This document shows positions 19,342 through 27,909 of a stretch of 64,000 nucleotides of DNA, in pieces. The translations under genes and the position numbers were made by a program. The DNA is taken from NCBI RefSeq assembly GCF_003390335.1, contig NZ_QUOU01000001.1, positions 620,001-684,000 of the forward strand, in the 5' to 3' direction. The DNA is from Thalassotalea euphylliae. Its GTDB lineage: Bacteria > Pseudomonadota > Gammaproteobacteria > Enterobacterales > Alteromonadaceae. Under the pieces are notes generated by a model. The model was not told the DNA's origin, searched no databases, and worked only from the letters and a program-made list of their open reading frames with translations. Position 1 is the stretch's first letter. Each line of letters starts with the position of its first letter.

Positions 19342-19629
19342 TTACTTCATTTCTTTCGCAAAGAAGGCGCTTGCCTTTTTTAAGATCTCTTTCTCCATTT
19401 TGAGTTCTTTATTTTCTTTTCTGAGCCGTTTTAGCTCTGCTCGTTCATCTTCACTTAACGCATTACCAGCTTGTTGTTGTTCAAGTTTCGCTTTCCAGTT
19501 ATAAATGAGTTTAGTGGTGATCCCCAAAGAAGCTGAGGCTTGTGAGACCGTATAGCCTTGCTCAGTCACTAAGGCTACAGCTTCTTGTTTAAATTCGGTT
19601 GTATAGGTTTTGTTTTTTCGTTTTGTCAT
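19342..19629 (-). CDS. IS3-family OrfA (helix-turn-helix, leucine zipper)
   Basis: This 95-residue OrfA has the HTH region KTYTTEFKQEAVALVTEQGY...SLGITTKLIYNW, followed by a coiled-coil stretch rich in Leu, Glu and Lys that serves for multimerisation. The string A-AAA-AAG near the 3' end (codons for K-K) is the expected -1 slip site leading into OrfB. Confidence 0.85.
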   Translation of the reverse strand: MTKRKNKTYTTEFKQEAVALVTEQGYTVSQASASLGITTKLIYNWKAKLEQQQAGNALSEDERAELKRLRKENKELKMEKEILKKASAFFAKEMK

Positions 19630-19675
19630 TTAACACCTCAATATTGGAACATTGTCCTTTATTAAAGTGTCCGGC

Positions 19676-20050
19676 TCAATTAAACCAGTTCATGGTTCGC
19701 TCAAATTGATATATCCCACCGAGCATAGTTAACATCAACTGTTGCATTGGGTTATTAGTACCATCGAAAATAAAGTTTTCTTTATGAAATTTTAGCGTTA
19801 TGCCATCAGCGTTAAAGTCTTTAACTAACCTAAGTAAGTCTTCTGTATTTCGTGCCATTCGGCTAATGTCGTGGCAGTGGACAACGTCACCTTCTCGGGC
19901 ATATTCAAGTAACTGTTTAAGAGCAGGCCGCTCAGTGTCTTTACCGCTGCATTTATCTTCAAAAATTTTATCTAGCTCAACATTCAATAATTGACGCTCA
20001 GTATTTTGAAGTACTGACGACACTCGAATGTACCCAATTTGTGCGCTCAT
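19676..20050 (-). pseudogene. Serine recombinase (resolvase/invertase), C-terminally truncated
   Basis: The N-terminal resolvase domain is clear: IGYIRVSSVLQNTERQL with the catalytic Ser, HCHDISRMARNTEDLL with the Arg motif, and MLTMLGGIYQFER at the start of the long E helix. The frame then ends in TMNWFN at the border with the IS3 end. The usual RxREGI segment and the C-terminal HTH are gone. It was probably a plasmid- or transposon-type resolvase broken by the IS insertion or a later deletion. Start at 20050 rather than 20059 because MSAQIGYIRVS matches the family start. Confidence 0.8.
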
Positions 20051-20234
20051 AAAAATCACCGTGTAATTAAAATCTTTAAATCCACAGTAACTGGCGATTT
20101 TATTGACCTCAAGGGTAAAAGTGCCATATTTTTTCTAGTGAAAATCTTGAGATAAAAGTGACACTTTTGAGTGTACTTAAAACTTGCACCACTAAATTTA
20201 TCAATGAAGTTTTTAGGCAATAGTTCATTGATAA

Positions 20235-20414
20235 TTAATCAATGGATATCTGATAAATGATTATTGATAAAAGTTGAAGTGGGCAGTTTTTTGTCCTTGT
20301 TATTAAGCCCTGCACTGCGGTATCGCTAACTTCCTGAACGGTAGACATAGCATCATGCGGATTGGCGGGTAGAACCCTATTGGCTTTATCGGTAAATCTA
20401 AAGCGTTTTAACAT
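20235..20414 (-). pseudogene. Integrase N-terminal remnant (P4-type tyrosine recombinase)
   Basis: The first 35-40 codons read LKRFRFTDKANRVLPANPHDAM and then SDTAVQGL. This resembles the start of the integrase type whose N-terminus reads like FTDKAIRALPANDP...SDTEVxGLK. After QGL the similarity ends and the frame stops soon after. It is too short to act. It is a second integrase trace in the same island. Confidence 0.55.
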
Positions 20415-20480
20415 AATCAATTCCCTATAATTATTCTAAGGAGTTGATATATATATTTTATAGTCTATTACGCCGAGTGA

Positions 20481-20687
20481 ATAGCTAACACTTACCAAAG
20501 TCGATTTTTATTTAACTTGGCTCCTACTTGTATTCCTCAAGAGGTCCCCCAAGAACATGCCTTGCCCACTTATTCCGATGAAGTACATGAAATAGCTAGA
20601 AATGGTATGACGATCAATTATCAGCCTTTAGTTAGAGCTAAAGCAATTTATATGCAGCAAGACTTAACTAATAAAAATAATAACTAA
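20481..20687 (+). pseudogene. Orphan C-terminal open frame, possible gene remnant
   Basis: The frame is open for about 68 codons with no usable start, and reads NLAPTCIPQEVPQEH, then SDEVHEIARNGMTINYQP before the stop at 20685. The composition is protein-like, but I do not recognise the family. It may be the tail of a gene lost during island rearrangement. The rest of 20051-20982 shows no other gene. Confidence 0.3.
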
Positions 20688-20982
20688 CTATTTTCAAACA
20701 AAGACGTAAAAAGAGCTTATTCTGAAAAATTTAAACAGTGACATGGGCTAGCTAGGCAAGTGATTAATTGATTTTCATCAATTCCTGCACTGAAATTTCG
20801 TATCATTAAATCAGCATAACAACTCTTGTCTAGACTAATAAACACAAGGGGTGGAAGGATATTAAAACTATATCAAGATAGTAAAAGCAACCGACTAACA
20901 GTACTAAAGGCTATTGCTTTGATAATTTTTCTATTGTAGCTTATGACCTGTAACGGATGATATGAAAAGCAATGGATGCTAA

Positions 20983-21357
20983 ATGATACTTATACTTTCC
21001 CCAGAAAATGATCTGCACTCGATAACTGTCCAAAAAGCTCTAACATTAAACGGCATTGACTCTTTAATCTTCGATACATCTAGTATTTCCTTGAGCGGCT
21101 CAGTTAATTTTACATACCAAACTGGTAAGGCTGAACTTTCTGTCGATACGGGAGAAAATCATTTCCATTTAAATGATGTTAGTACCGTTTGGCAGCGACG
21201 TCCATTCTTTCCTGTAATACCAAGCATTGTCGCAAAAGAAGACAAAAAGTTTGCTTGGCAAGAACTAAAAACAGCTACCGATTCAATTTATCAGTTTCTG
21301 TCCAATGCCTTTTGGGTTAATCCACGCCAGTCTCGAGCGATTACTGATACCAATTGA
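20983..21357 (+). pseudogene. ATP-grasp peptide-modifying enzyme, N-terminal half (interrupted)
   Basis: The 124-residue frame begins MILILSPENDLHSITVQKAL, the pre-ATP-grasp Rossmann-like start of MvdD/MdnC-type peptide ligases. It continues through VSTVWQRRPFFPV, the W-x-R-R-P motif of that group, to VNPRQSRAIT. An IS630-type insertion begins at 21348; the last codons and the stop are insertion sequence. Reading continues in the second half at 22451. In known systems such enzymes use ATP to join acidic side chains to Ser/Thr (ester) or Lys (amide) in a precursor peptide. Confidence 0.75.
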
Positions 21358-21362
21358 AATAA

Positions 21363-21833
21363 TTATCTGACCACTTGAATCCAATCGCGAGTACAAAGTT
21401 TTTTCACTCTATCAATATCCGAAATGAATGTGTTCCAAGCGACTGAAACCTGCTCTACTATTTCATCAAACCCGCTGAATACACGATTAGATAAGCAGTG
21501 CTGGCGTAACCATTGCCACACTTGCTCAATTGGGTTTAGCTCTGGTGAATAGGGTGGCAACTTGATTAGCGTAAGATTAGAAAATGGACTAGCTGTATCC
21601 ATTGTATGCCACCCCGCACCATCAATGATAACCACCGCATGTCTACCCTGAGGTGTAGCTTTGGATATTTGAGACAAGTGCTCTGTCATCATCGCTTTAT
21701 TGACGAGCGGCGTAATTAGCGCTTCGGTTTGGCCTGTTGAAGGACAAACAGCACCAAATAAATAGCCATAGTCAAACTGCTGCTGCCTTACCACTCTGGG
21801 GCGACTCCCTTTCTTAGCCCATAATCTTGTCAC
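21363..21833 (-). pseudogene. IS630-family transposase, C-terminal DDE part
   Basis: This frame covers the catalytic region: VVIIDGAGWHTMD (Asp), LIKLPPYSPELNPIEQVW (the family LPPYSPxLNPIE signature with Glu). Upstream of the annotated GTG the same frame stays open back to about 21905 and includes VWFQDEARFGQQNQ, the first catalytic Asp region. The true protein is therefore a continuation of the frame at 21910-22392, displaced by one base. Confidence 0.8.
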
Positions 21834-21909
21834 TTGGTTTTGCTGTCCAAAACGCGCTTCATCTTGAAACCATACATCAATGTCTTCGGGCTGAACGTGC
21901 CATGGAGTG

Positions 21910-22392
21910 TTACGGATCGTTTCCAGTCGGAAGGTTTTTAAAAACCGCTTGGGCTTGTTCGGATTGCTTAGGATGCTTGGAGCGGCTCGTTATCCAACTA
22001 AATCCAAGTGCATGTAATAAGTGGTAAATATTGCGCAGTGAATAGGAGACATCAAATTTTTTATCGATGAATTTTTGAATATCTTCCCCAATCAGCCTGC
22101 CACCACTGTCTTTTTCGACATGAGATAACACAAATGCTGACAATTGGTTCAGTTGCGCTTGTGATAGTTTCGAGGGTCTACCTGTATTTACTTTGGTTTG
22201 CAGCCCTTTAAGCCCACCAGAGAGATACTTATTAACCCATTTATTAACACTACCGCGAGCAACACCAAGCAATTTAGCTATTTGTGCTCTATTTTGGCCG
22301 AGTGAAAAGTGATAAATGGCGAGCAATCTTATTCGGACTCTCGCATCACTCTCTTGTTGGGCAAGTTTTTTTAATTCTATTGGTTGATGCAT
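21910..22392 (-). pseudogene. IS630-family transposase, N-terminal DNA-binding part
   Basis: The 160-residue frame contains two helix-turn-helix units (QIAKLLGVARGSVNKWVNKY and a second winged HTH around YSLRNIYHLLHALGFSW), as in IS630 transposases. It stops at PTGNDP, while the neighbouring +1 frame continues with TPWHVQPEDIDVWFQ. A TTTTTAAAAA tract lies just before the change. Either a one-base indel has inactivated the gene or +1 frameshifting makes the full protein. Confidence 0.8.
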
Positions 22393-22454
22393 GATGATCT
22401 AATCATTGAAAAATCATAACTATTAGATCACATGTTTATTTCAATTGGTATGAC

Positions 22455-23132
22455 TTGAAACCATATCAACTTAAGATAGCACTAGAAACTGGCTTTAGAA
22501 TTCCCCCTACAATTATTACAAACTCATCAAAGCAGGCTGCGGAATTTATTAGAAAATACCCAAAAGTAATATATAAGCCATTAAATGGGTACGTATGGGA
22601 TGAATGTCAGAGTTATGCTACTTATACCTCTCTTGTTAAAGAAAATGAGCCAGCTTTAAAAAACGTAAGCCTTTTCCGCTCTACCCCGAGTATTTTCCAA
22701 AAGCAAATCAGAAAAAAATTTGAAGTAAGAGCCCAATTTTTTGGTGCGACCTGCTTTGCAGTTAAAATCGATTCCAACACAATAAAGCTGGGAGAGCTTG
22801 ATTGGCGTCGACATCAAGAAGACTTAAAAGAATTCCAAGAGTTTGACCTTCCAGACAAGGTATACGAAAAATGTCTCAAGCTTATGAATCGGTTAGGAAT
22901 TGTTGTTGGCGCGTTTGATTTTATAATCGATAAGGATGATGTTTGGCATTACTTGGAAGTCAATGAAGCTGGTCAATTTTTATTTCTAGAAAAGTGGTGC
23001 CCACACTTACCAATACTTGACGCATTCTGTGAATTTTTGACGTCAAATAAATCTGACTTTTTATACACAAAAAAACATAAGAAAGTTATCAAATTGGAAG
23101 ATGTTCAAAAGGATTTAGTCGAAGTGGCATAG
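22455..23132 (+). pseudogene. ATP-grasp peptide-modifying enzyme, C-terminal half
   Basis: This 225-residue part begins LKPYQLKIALETGFRIPPTIITN, exactly where MvdD/MdnC-type enzymes continue after the NPxxxxRA segment. It contains the ATP-grasp core: VIYKPLNGY (phosphate-loop lysine), FQKQIRKKFEVRAQFFG, GAFDFIIDKDDVWHYLEVNEAGQF with the metal-binding Glu/Asn. The TTG at 22455 could start translation, but no good ribosome-binding site is visible. Joined to the first half it would make about 345 residues, the normal length. It is followed by the precursor peptide gene. Confidence 0.8.
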
Positions 23133-23205
23133 CCATTTTGACTCACAAAAGCACAATAACGTGCATATTAAAGTAACAATGATGTTACACAAAAAGGAAA
23201 CAAAA

Positions 23206-23358
23206 ATGGAAAATTATGAAAATGAAGAACGTGTACTAGGTCGTGTACTGTCTATTGAAGAAATGGAGCAAGTAAGTGGAGGGGTGACTACACCTAAAAC
23301 TGACGGATGTGCAGATGAACAAGGTAATGATGTCGAATGCCCAGCGATGCTACCATAA
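23206..23358 (+). CDS. RiPP/bacteriocin-like precursor peptide with double-glycine leader
   Basis: The 50-residue peptide starts at the ATG at 23206 with AAAGGAA eight bases upstream. A longer frame from 23161 lacks such a site. The leader ENYENEERVLGRVLSIEEME ends in QVSGG. LSxEExxxVSGG is the classic double-glycine site cut by C39 peptidases, and a C39 transporter is encoded 1.35 kb downstream. The predicted core after GG is 24 residues: VTTPKTDGCADEQGND then VECPAMLP. It has three Thr, one Lys and several Asp/Glu, the partners joined by graspetide ATP-grasp ligases, and two Cys. The modification is inferred. The PFFxRFLE-like recognition motif of classic microviridins is not seen. Confidence 0.8.
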   Translation: MENYENEERVLGRVLSIEEMEQVSGGVTTPKTDGCADEQGNDVECPAMLP

Positions 23359-23377
23359 AGTAGTCTAACTCTAAAAA

Positions 23378-23406
23378 AGAGAGGCCGAAGTAAATTCGAC
23401 CTCTCT
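23378..23406 (+). terminator. Hairpin attenuator between precursor and export genes
   Basis: AGAGAGGcCGAA and TTCGaCCTCTCT form an 11-pair stem with one mismatch and a five-base loop, 20 bp after the precursor stop. The T run after it is short (ATATTT), so it should be leaky. This layout would give more precursor message than transporter message, as in many bacteriocin operons. Confidence 0.75.
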
Positions 23407-23460
23407 ATATTTCCGAATAGTCCACCAAAGTTTGAAACATTTGTATAGAGAGCAACATTT

Positions 23461-24702
23461 TTGCATTCTTTATTTAGGAAAGAAGTCTTTGAAGCAAATA
23501 ATAGCCGTTTAATTGGCGATGTGAGCTTGATTCAACCTGCTGTTTTTACCAACTTAGCACTTATAGTACTCACATTTTTACTAGTTAGTACTGTATTTCT
23601 TTTTTCAAATGAATATGAAAGAAAAGAACGAGTCCCGGGGGTTATAGTTCCTGATAAAGGAGTCATAAGAGTAAAATCACATACGAGGGGTTTTATTAGC
23701 GAGATGCTCGTTAGAGAACAATCTCTAATTAGTTTTAATCAGCCTGCTCTAACAATCACATCTCAAAAGGTAGACTCCCGAGGTGTCGATGTTAATGATA
23801 CGCTGAAAAAAAATTATACTCTTCAGGTTTTAAACATGGAGGAAGAAATCGAGAGAGCTAACGAAAAAAGTAAAATAAAAACTAGGCGCCTTCATTCCTT
23901 AAAATCAAGCTTAGAAAGTGAGTTAGTCCTATTAGAAAGAAAAATAATAATAATGGACTCGAGACAAGCTACCAATAAAACGATAGTTGATAAGATGGCA
24001 TTATTAAAAAATAATGGTCATTCGTCCGAACTTGAACTAAGTAGACAAAAAGATATTTTATTGAAATTAAATCAAGACGCAATAACCCTGCAAGAAAAAC
24101 ATATCAGCTTAAAAAATAAAATTAGTGAGATAGAAATCGATATAGACCACTCTTTGTTGGAAACTCAATCCCGAATAGCGCAATTAAAGCGAGACATAAA
24201 TAAAATTAAATCATTGACCGCTGAGCTCTATTTTGAATCTTCTTCAGAGATAGTGGCGCCTCAAACTGGCTTGGTTACAGCGATACTAAAAAAAGTAGGT
24301 CAAGAAGTTAAGCCTAATGATACGCTATTTTCGATACTGCCCAAAGGCAGCCATCTAGAGGCTGTTATATATGTACCAACCTCGTCTTTTGGCTTTGTAG
24401 AAGTAGGACAAGATATACGGATTAGATATCATGCATTTTCTTTTCATCATTTTGGAGTATTTAAAGGCAAAATAAAGGAAGTAAGTACTAACGTTGTTTA
24501 TCCCGAAGAAAGTGATATCTCAAGTTTTATCAAATATCCTAGTTATCGAGTGGTTGTGAGTCTAGAAAAAGAGTTTGTGGAAGCATATGGAAAAAAAATC
24601 AATTTACGAGCCGGTATGACTTTAGATGCCGATATTATAATCGGGAAAAGATCATTAATTGAGTGGGTATTTGAGCCTTTCTTTATTACAGCCAAAAGTT
24701 AG
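23461..24702 (+). CDS. HlyD-type membrane fusion protein of a peptide exporter
   Basis: This 413-residue periplasmic adaptor links the ABC exporter to the outer membrane. The N-terminus SLFRKEVFEANNSRLIGDV is typical of adaptors paired with C39-peptidase transporters. One transmembrane segment (about residues 25-49) is followed by a split lipoyl domain, a long coiled coil (about residues 110-255) and the second lipoyl half with IVAPQTGLVTAIL. A beta-barrel region ends the protein. The start is a TTG at 23461 with a poor ribosome-binding site. It ends eight bases before the transporter gene. Confidence 0.88.
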   Translation: MHSLFRKEVFEANNSRLIGDVSLIQPAVFTNLALIVLTFLLVSTVFLFSNEYERKERVPGVIVPDKGVIRVKSHTRGFISEMLVREQSLISFNQPALTITSQKVDSRGVDVNDTLKKNYTLQVLNMEEEIERANEKSKIKTRRLHSLKSSLESELVLLERKIIIMDSRQATNKTIVDKMALLKNNGHSSELELSRQKDILLKLNQDAITLQEKHISLKNKISEIEIDIDHSLLETQSRIAQLKRDINKIKSLTAELYFESSSEIVAPQTGLVTAILKKVGQEVKPNDTLFSILPKGSHLEAVIYVPTSSFGFVEVGQDIRIRYHAFSFHHFGVFKGKIKEVSTNVVYPEESDISSFIKYPSYRVVVSLEKEFVEAYGKKINLRAGMTLDADIIIGKRSLIEWVFEPFFITAKS

Positions 24703-24710
24703 ATAATTAA

Positions 24711-26825
24711 ATGAATAGACTATTACATGAATGGCCCCCCACAAAAAAAATCCCTTTGATTCTTCAGGCGGAAATCGCTGAATGTGGCTTAGCTTGTTTG
24801 GCTATGATCTCAAGCTATTTCGGCAAGAAAATAGACCTTACTACGTTGCGACGGAACTGCAAAGTTTCCGCCACAGGGAGTAGTTTGAAGGATTTAGTAT
24901 ACTTTTCAGGGCAATTAAGCCTTTCTTCTCGTGCTTTAAAAGTAGAACTAAAGGATCTAAAGCACTTTAAACATCCATGCATTCTTCATTGGGATCTAAG
25001 CCATTTTGTTGTATTAAAGTCCGCCAATGATAAGCACGTTGTAGTGCATGATCCCGCGTTTGGTGAACGTACATTGACTTTAGAGGATGTTTCTGAGCAC
25101 TTCACTGGCATTGCTTTAGAGTTAACGCCAACAAAAACATTTATCAAAGAAGATAAAACTAGAAGACTTCGCCCTTCAGATTTTTGGTCTAAAATTACAG
25201 GGCTCACGAAATCCATCGCATTGATTCTAATGCTTTCTTTATGTCTGCAGTTTTTCCTCCTTGCTAGTCCATATTATATCCAGCTTGTTATTGACAAAGT
25301 AATTCTTACGGCAGATGTAAATCTTCTCAATCTTATAGCGATTGGATTTGCGTTAATTTTAACTTTCGAAGTACTAACGCAATTAGTAAGGTCTCTATCT
25401 TTAATTCATTTTAATCAATCGCTTAGCGTTCAGCTCGCAACAAACTTATTTCACCATTTGATAAGATTACCTTTGAGTTATTTTGAAACTCGAAATACTG
25501 GAGATGTGATATCAAGGTTTAACTCACTTCAACAAATAAAACAGACATTATCAACAGGGCTTGCCGAGGCAGTAATCGATGGTTTAATGGCTATTTTCAC
25601 CTTAATTATGCTTGCTTTTTATAGTATAAAATTGACGGTTATAGTTGTGTTAATAGCAACAGTCTATGCAACATTATACTCTTTATTTTATAGGTATTAT
25701 AGACAGATCTGCGAACGAGAGCTTGTAGCTAAAGCAGAAGAAAACAGTAACTTTATAGAAACAATAAAGAGTATCCAAACCATTAAGGTTTTTGGTTCTG
25801 AATCTAAAAGAGAATCATTGTGGCAAAATAACTATGTGAATATCACCAACCAAGCTATTAAGCTAGGAAGGTTTAAAGCCTGCTTTGATGCGCTTCATCG
25901 ACTTTTCTTTGGTATTGAAAACATTATCGTTGTCTTCATTGCTGCACACATGGTGATAGGTAGTGGATTTAGTACCGGTATGTTGTTTGCTTTTCTTGCG
26001 TACAAGCATCAGTTTTTAATTAAAACCTCAAGCCTTATAGAAAAATCAATAGAACTTAAAATGCTTAGTGTACACTTTGACCGACTGTCAGATATTGTAC
26101 TGACTCCAAAAGAAGCGTCTCTTTCAAATCAAGATTACTTGCAAGTAGATGGGAGCATAGAGCTGAAAAATGTTAGCTTTAGGTATAGTCATACCTCACC
26201 TTATATATTAAAAAATCTTAACATGACAATAAAAAAAGGGGAGAACATCGCTATAACAGGACAATCGGGTTGCGGGAAATCAACGTTGTTAAAATTGATG
26301 CTCGGGCTGGCAGAAGTCGAAAGTGGAGAAATCCTGATTGATGGTGTACCTCTCAACCAAATAGATAAGACAGTGTATCGAAATCAGGTAGCCTCAGTAA
26401 TGCAAGATGATAATGTTCTATCCGGTTCTATTATTGATAATATTACTTTTTTTGATGCTAATGCTGATTTAGAACTAGCAAAAGAATGTGCCAGATTAGC
26501 GCATATTGACAAAGATATAAACTCGATGCCTATGGGATACAACACCCTTGTAGGCGAGATGGGCTCTATTCTTTCAGGTGGTCAAAAACAGCGATTACTC
26601 CTAGCTCGAGCACTATATAGGAAGCCTAAAATACTCTTTCTAGATGAAGCAACTAGTCACCTTGATGTCAACTTAGAGCATCATATAAATGAATCAGTTC
26701 AACATCTGGAAATTACAAGAATAGTGATAGCTCATAGGCCAGAAACAATCATGTCAGCAAATAGGGTAATAAACCTAAAGGAATCAATGAATCCAAGAGA
26801 GAAAAATAATGCGGAATGTGCATAA
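24711..26825 (+). CDS. Peptidase-containing ABC transporter (C39, bacteriocin type)
   Basis: This 704-residue transporter cleaves a double-glycine leader and exports the peptide. Domains in order: C39 peptidase (residues 1-135) with the catalytic Cys25 in AECGLACLAM, His98 in LSHFVV and Asp114 in HDPA; a six-helix ABC membrane domain (about 165-450); and the ATPase with GQSGCGKST, signature LSGGQKQRL and Walker B ILFLDEATSHLD. All catalytic residues are present. It overlaps the next gene by 17 bases. It should process the peptide at 23206, whose leader fits. Confidence 0.93.
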   Translation: MNRLLHEWPPTKKIPLILQAEIAECGLACLAMISSYFGKKIDLTTLRRNCKVSATGSSLKDLVYFSGQLSLSSRALKVELKDLKHFKHPCILHWDLSHFVVLKSANDKHVVVHDPAFGERTLTLEDVSEHFTGIALELTPTKTFIKEDKTRRLRPSDFWSKITGLTKSIALILMLSLCLQFFLLASPYYIQLVIDKVILTADVNLLNLIAIGFALILTFEVLTQLVRSLSLIHFNQSLSVQLATNLFHHLIRLPLSYFETRNTGDVISRFNSLQQIKQTLSTGLAEAVIDGLMAIFTLIMLAFYSIKLTVIVVLIATVYATLYSLFYRYYRQICERELVAKAEENSNFIETIKSIQTIKVFGSESKRESLWQNNYVNITNQAIKLGRFKACFDALHRLFFGIENIIVVFIAAHMVIGSGFSTGMLFAFLAYKHQFLIKTSSLIEKSIELKMLSVHFDRLSDIVLTPKEASLSNQDYLQVDGSIELKNVSFRYSHTSPYILKNLNMTIKKGENIAITGQSGCGKSTLLKLMLGLAEVESGEILIDGVPLNQIDKTVYRNQVASVMQDDNVLSGSIIDNITFFDANADLELAKECARLAHIDKDINSMPMGYNTLVGEMGSILSGGQKQRLLLARALYRKPKILFLDEATSHLDVNLEHHINESVQHLEITRIVIAHRPETIMSANRVINLKESMNPREKNNAECA

Positions 26826-27909
26826 ATTACTACTAAAAAAAGTCTTGTTTATTTTTTTCTGTACAAGCTGTATTGCAATAGCTGCACAAATACCTGTAAT
26901 AAGTAATACAAGTCAATTGGTTCAATTTGATACGCGAGACTCCTATAATTTTTATAGTATATATCTGGAAGTTGATGAAATAGAAGTAGCCCTGTATGAA
27001 CAGGTCGAGGATATCAATTTTGATAAAATATATATTATGATGGCTACTAAGCAAGGTGATGGAACATATAGTCAAATTAAACTTAAGATAAATGGCCGAG
27101 CTCCGGCATATAACTACTTTACGCTAGTTGGTTACGAGCAAAATAATGCAAAAACATGGCTTTATGTAAGTCTTTCCGATGGATATAAAGAACCAGCAAC
27201 TCTTTTTAAAGCAAGATTGTCGTTGGATGGAAATTTGAATGACCTGAAAAAAGTTGAGATAGAGGACTATTTGGTAGGTGGTAGTTGGCCAAGGATAAGG
27301 AAGTTAAATAATGGAAGCAATGCAATTGCCTATCGAAAAGCGAAGTGTTGCGACTTAGGGTTATTGATAGGTTCTGATAAGGCTTCTTACAAGCCACAAC
27401 TGGCATATAAACAAAAAGGTGCCATGCCTGTTATAGCCAGTTTTGCTGATAGTAGTATGATATATACATACCAAAGAAGCTTTCCAACAACTAATCACAA
27501 AAAACCTAAGTATGTTCAAAAGTCTAGGCTTAAAATTTATAATGGTGAAAACTGGTGGCCTGAATTACTGGTATCGGAAATGGTTTATGAGGTGCACGAC
27601 GCGTACCCTTTTGAGCGGCTCGATGGGAAAATTGATCTTTACTACTCTCATAGTGGGCAACGAAATGACGGTCAGTTATCTTTATGGCGACGATGTATTG
27701 ACAGCTATGGGAATTTAGGTGAAGAACAGTTGGTTGTAGGAAAAGAGATCGGAAATATTGCTAAGGCTTACCCATATCGAAAAGTAAATGGCGACATCGT
27801 ACTAATGTTTATTGAGCAGGGAGGTGATATGAATCAGGGTGCAATACAATTTATGGGAAATTTGAGTAGCGATGCTGTTTGCAACCTCACACAAAACTTG
27901 AGTCAATAA
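26809..27909 (+). CDS. Exported protein of unknown function in the peptide cluster
   Basis: The 366-residue product has a basic N-terminus and one hydrophobic stretch ending in CIAIAAQ, a likely signal peptide. The remainder is rich in aromatic residues and strands, with repeating units of about 45-60 residues (e.g. KTWLYVSLSDGYKEP, DLYYSHSGQRNDGQL, DIVLMFIEQGGDMNQ). This suggests a beta-propeller-like fold. No catalytic motif is visible. It overlaps the transporter stop by 17 bases and is almost certainly co-translated. Possible roles are immunity, peptide binding at the cell surface or a protease inhibitor; none is shown by the sequence. Confidence 0.75.
   Translation: MRNVHKLLLKKVLFIFFCTSCIAIAAQIPVISNTSQLVQFDTRDSYNFYSIYLEVDEIEVALYEQVEDINFDKIYIMMATKQGDGTYSQIKLKINGRAPAYNYFTLVGYEQNNAKTWLYVSLSDGYKEPATLFKARLSLDGNLNDLKKVEIEDYLVGGSWPRIRKLNNGSNAIAYRKAKCCDLGLLIGSDKASYKPQLAYKQKGAMPVIASFADSSMIYTYQRSFPTTNHKKPKYVQKSRLKIYNGENWWPELLVSEMVYEVHDAYPFERLDGKIDLYYSHSGQRNDGQLSLWRRCIDSYGNLGEEQLVVGKEIGNIAKAYPYRKVNGDIVLMFIEQGGDMNQGAIQFMGNLSSDAVCNLTQNLSQ

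Larger units (their letters stand above)
18471..19680 (-). mobile_element. IS3-family insertion sequence (copy B)
   Basis: The right end read on minus is GAGCCGGACACTTTAATAAAGG. The left end, overlapping the orfB tail, reads AAAGTGTTCCGG, an imperfect partner. OrfA and OrfB are in the usual two-frame arrangement with an A6G slip site at 19381-19375. The left boundary abuts the IS256 element. One extra T in the left end shifts the last OrfB residues relative to what the intact repeat would encode. Confidence 0.8.
21348..22450 (-). mobile_element. IS630-family element inserted in the ATP-grasp gene
   Basis: Terminal inverted repeats are perfect over 15 bases: TACCAATTGAAATAA at 21348 and its complement ending at 22450. 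TGA flanks the element on both sides (21345-21347 and 22451-22453). Taking TGA as a 3-bp duplication and removing the element restores the ATP-grasp frame. IS630 elements normally duplicate TA, and TA is also present at both ends, but that model leaves the host gene out of frame. Confidence 0.85.
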
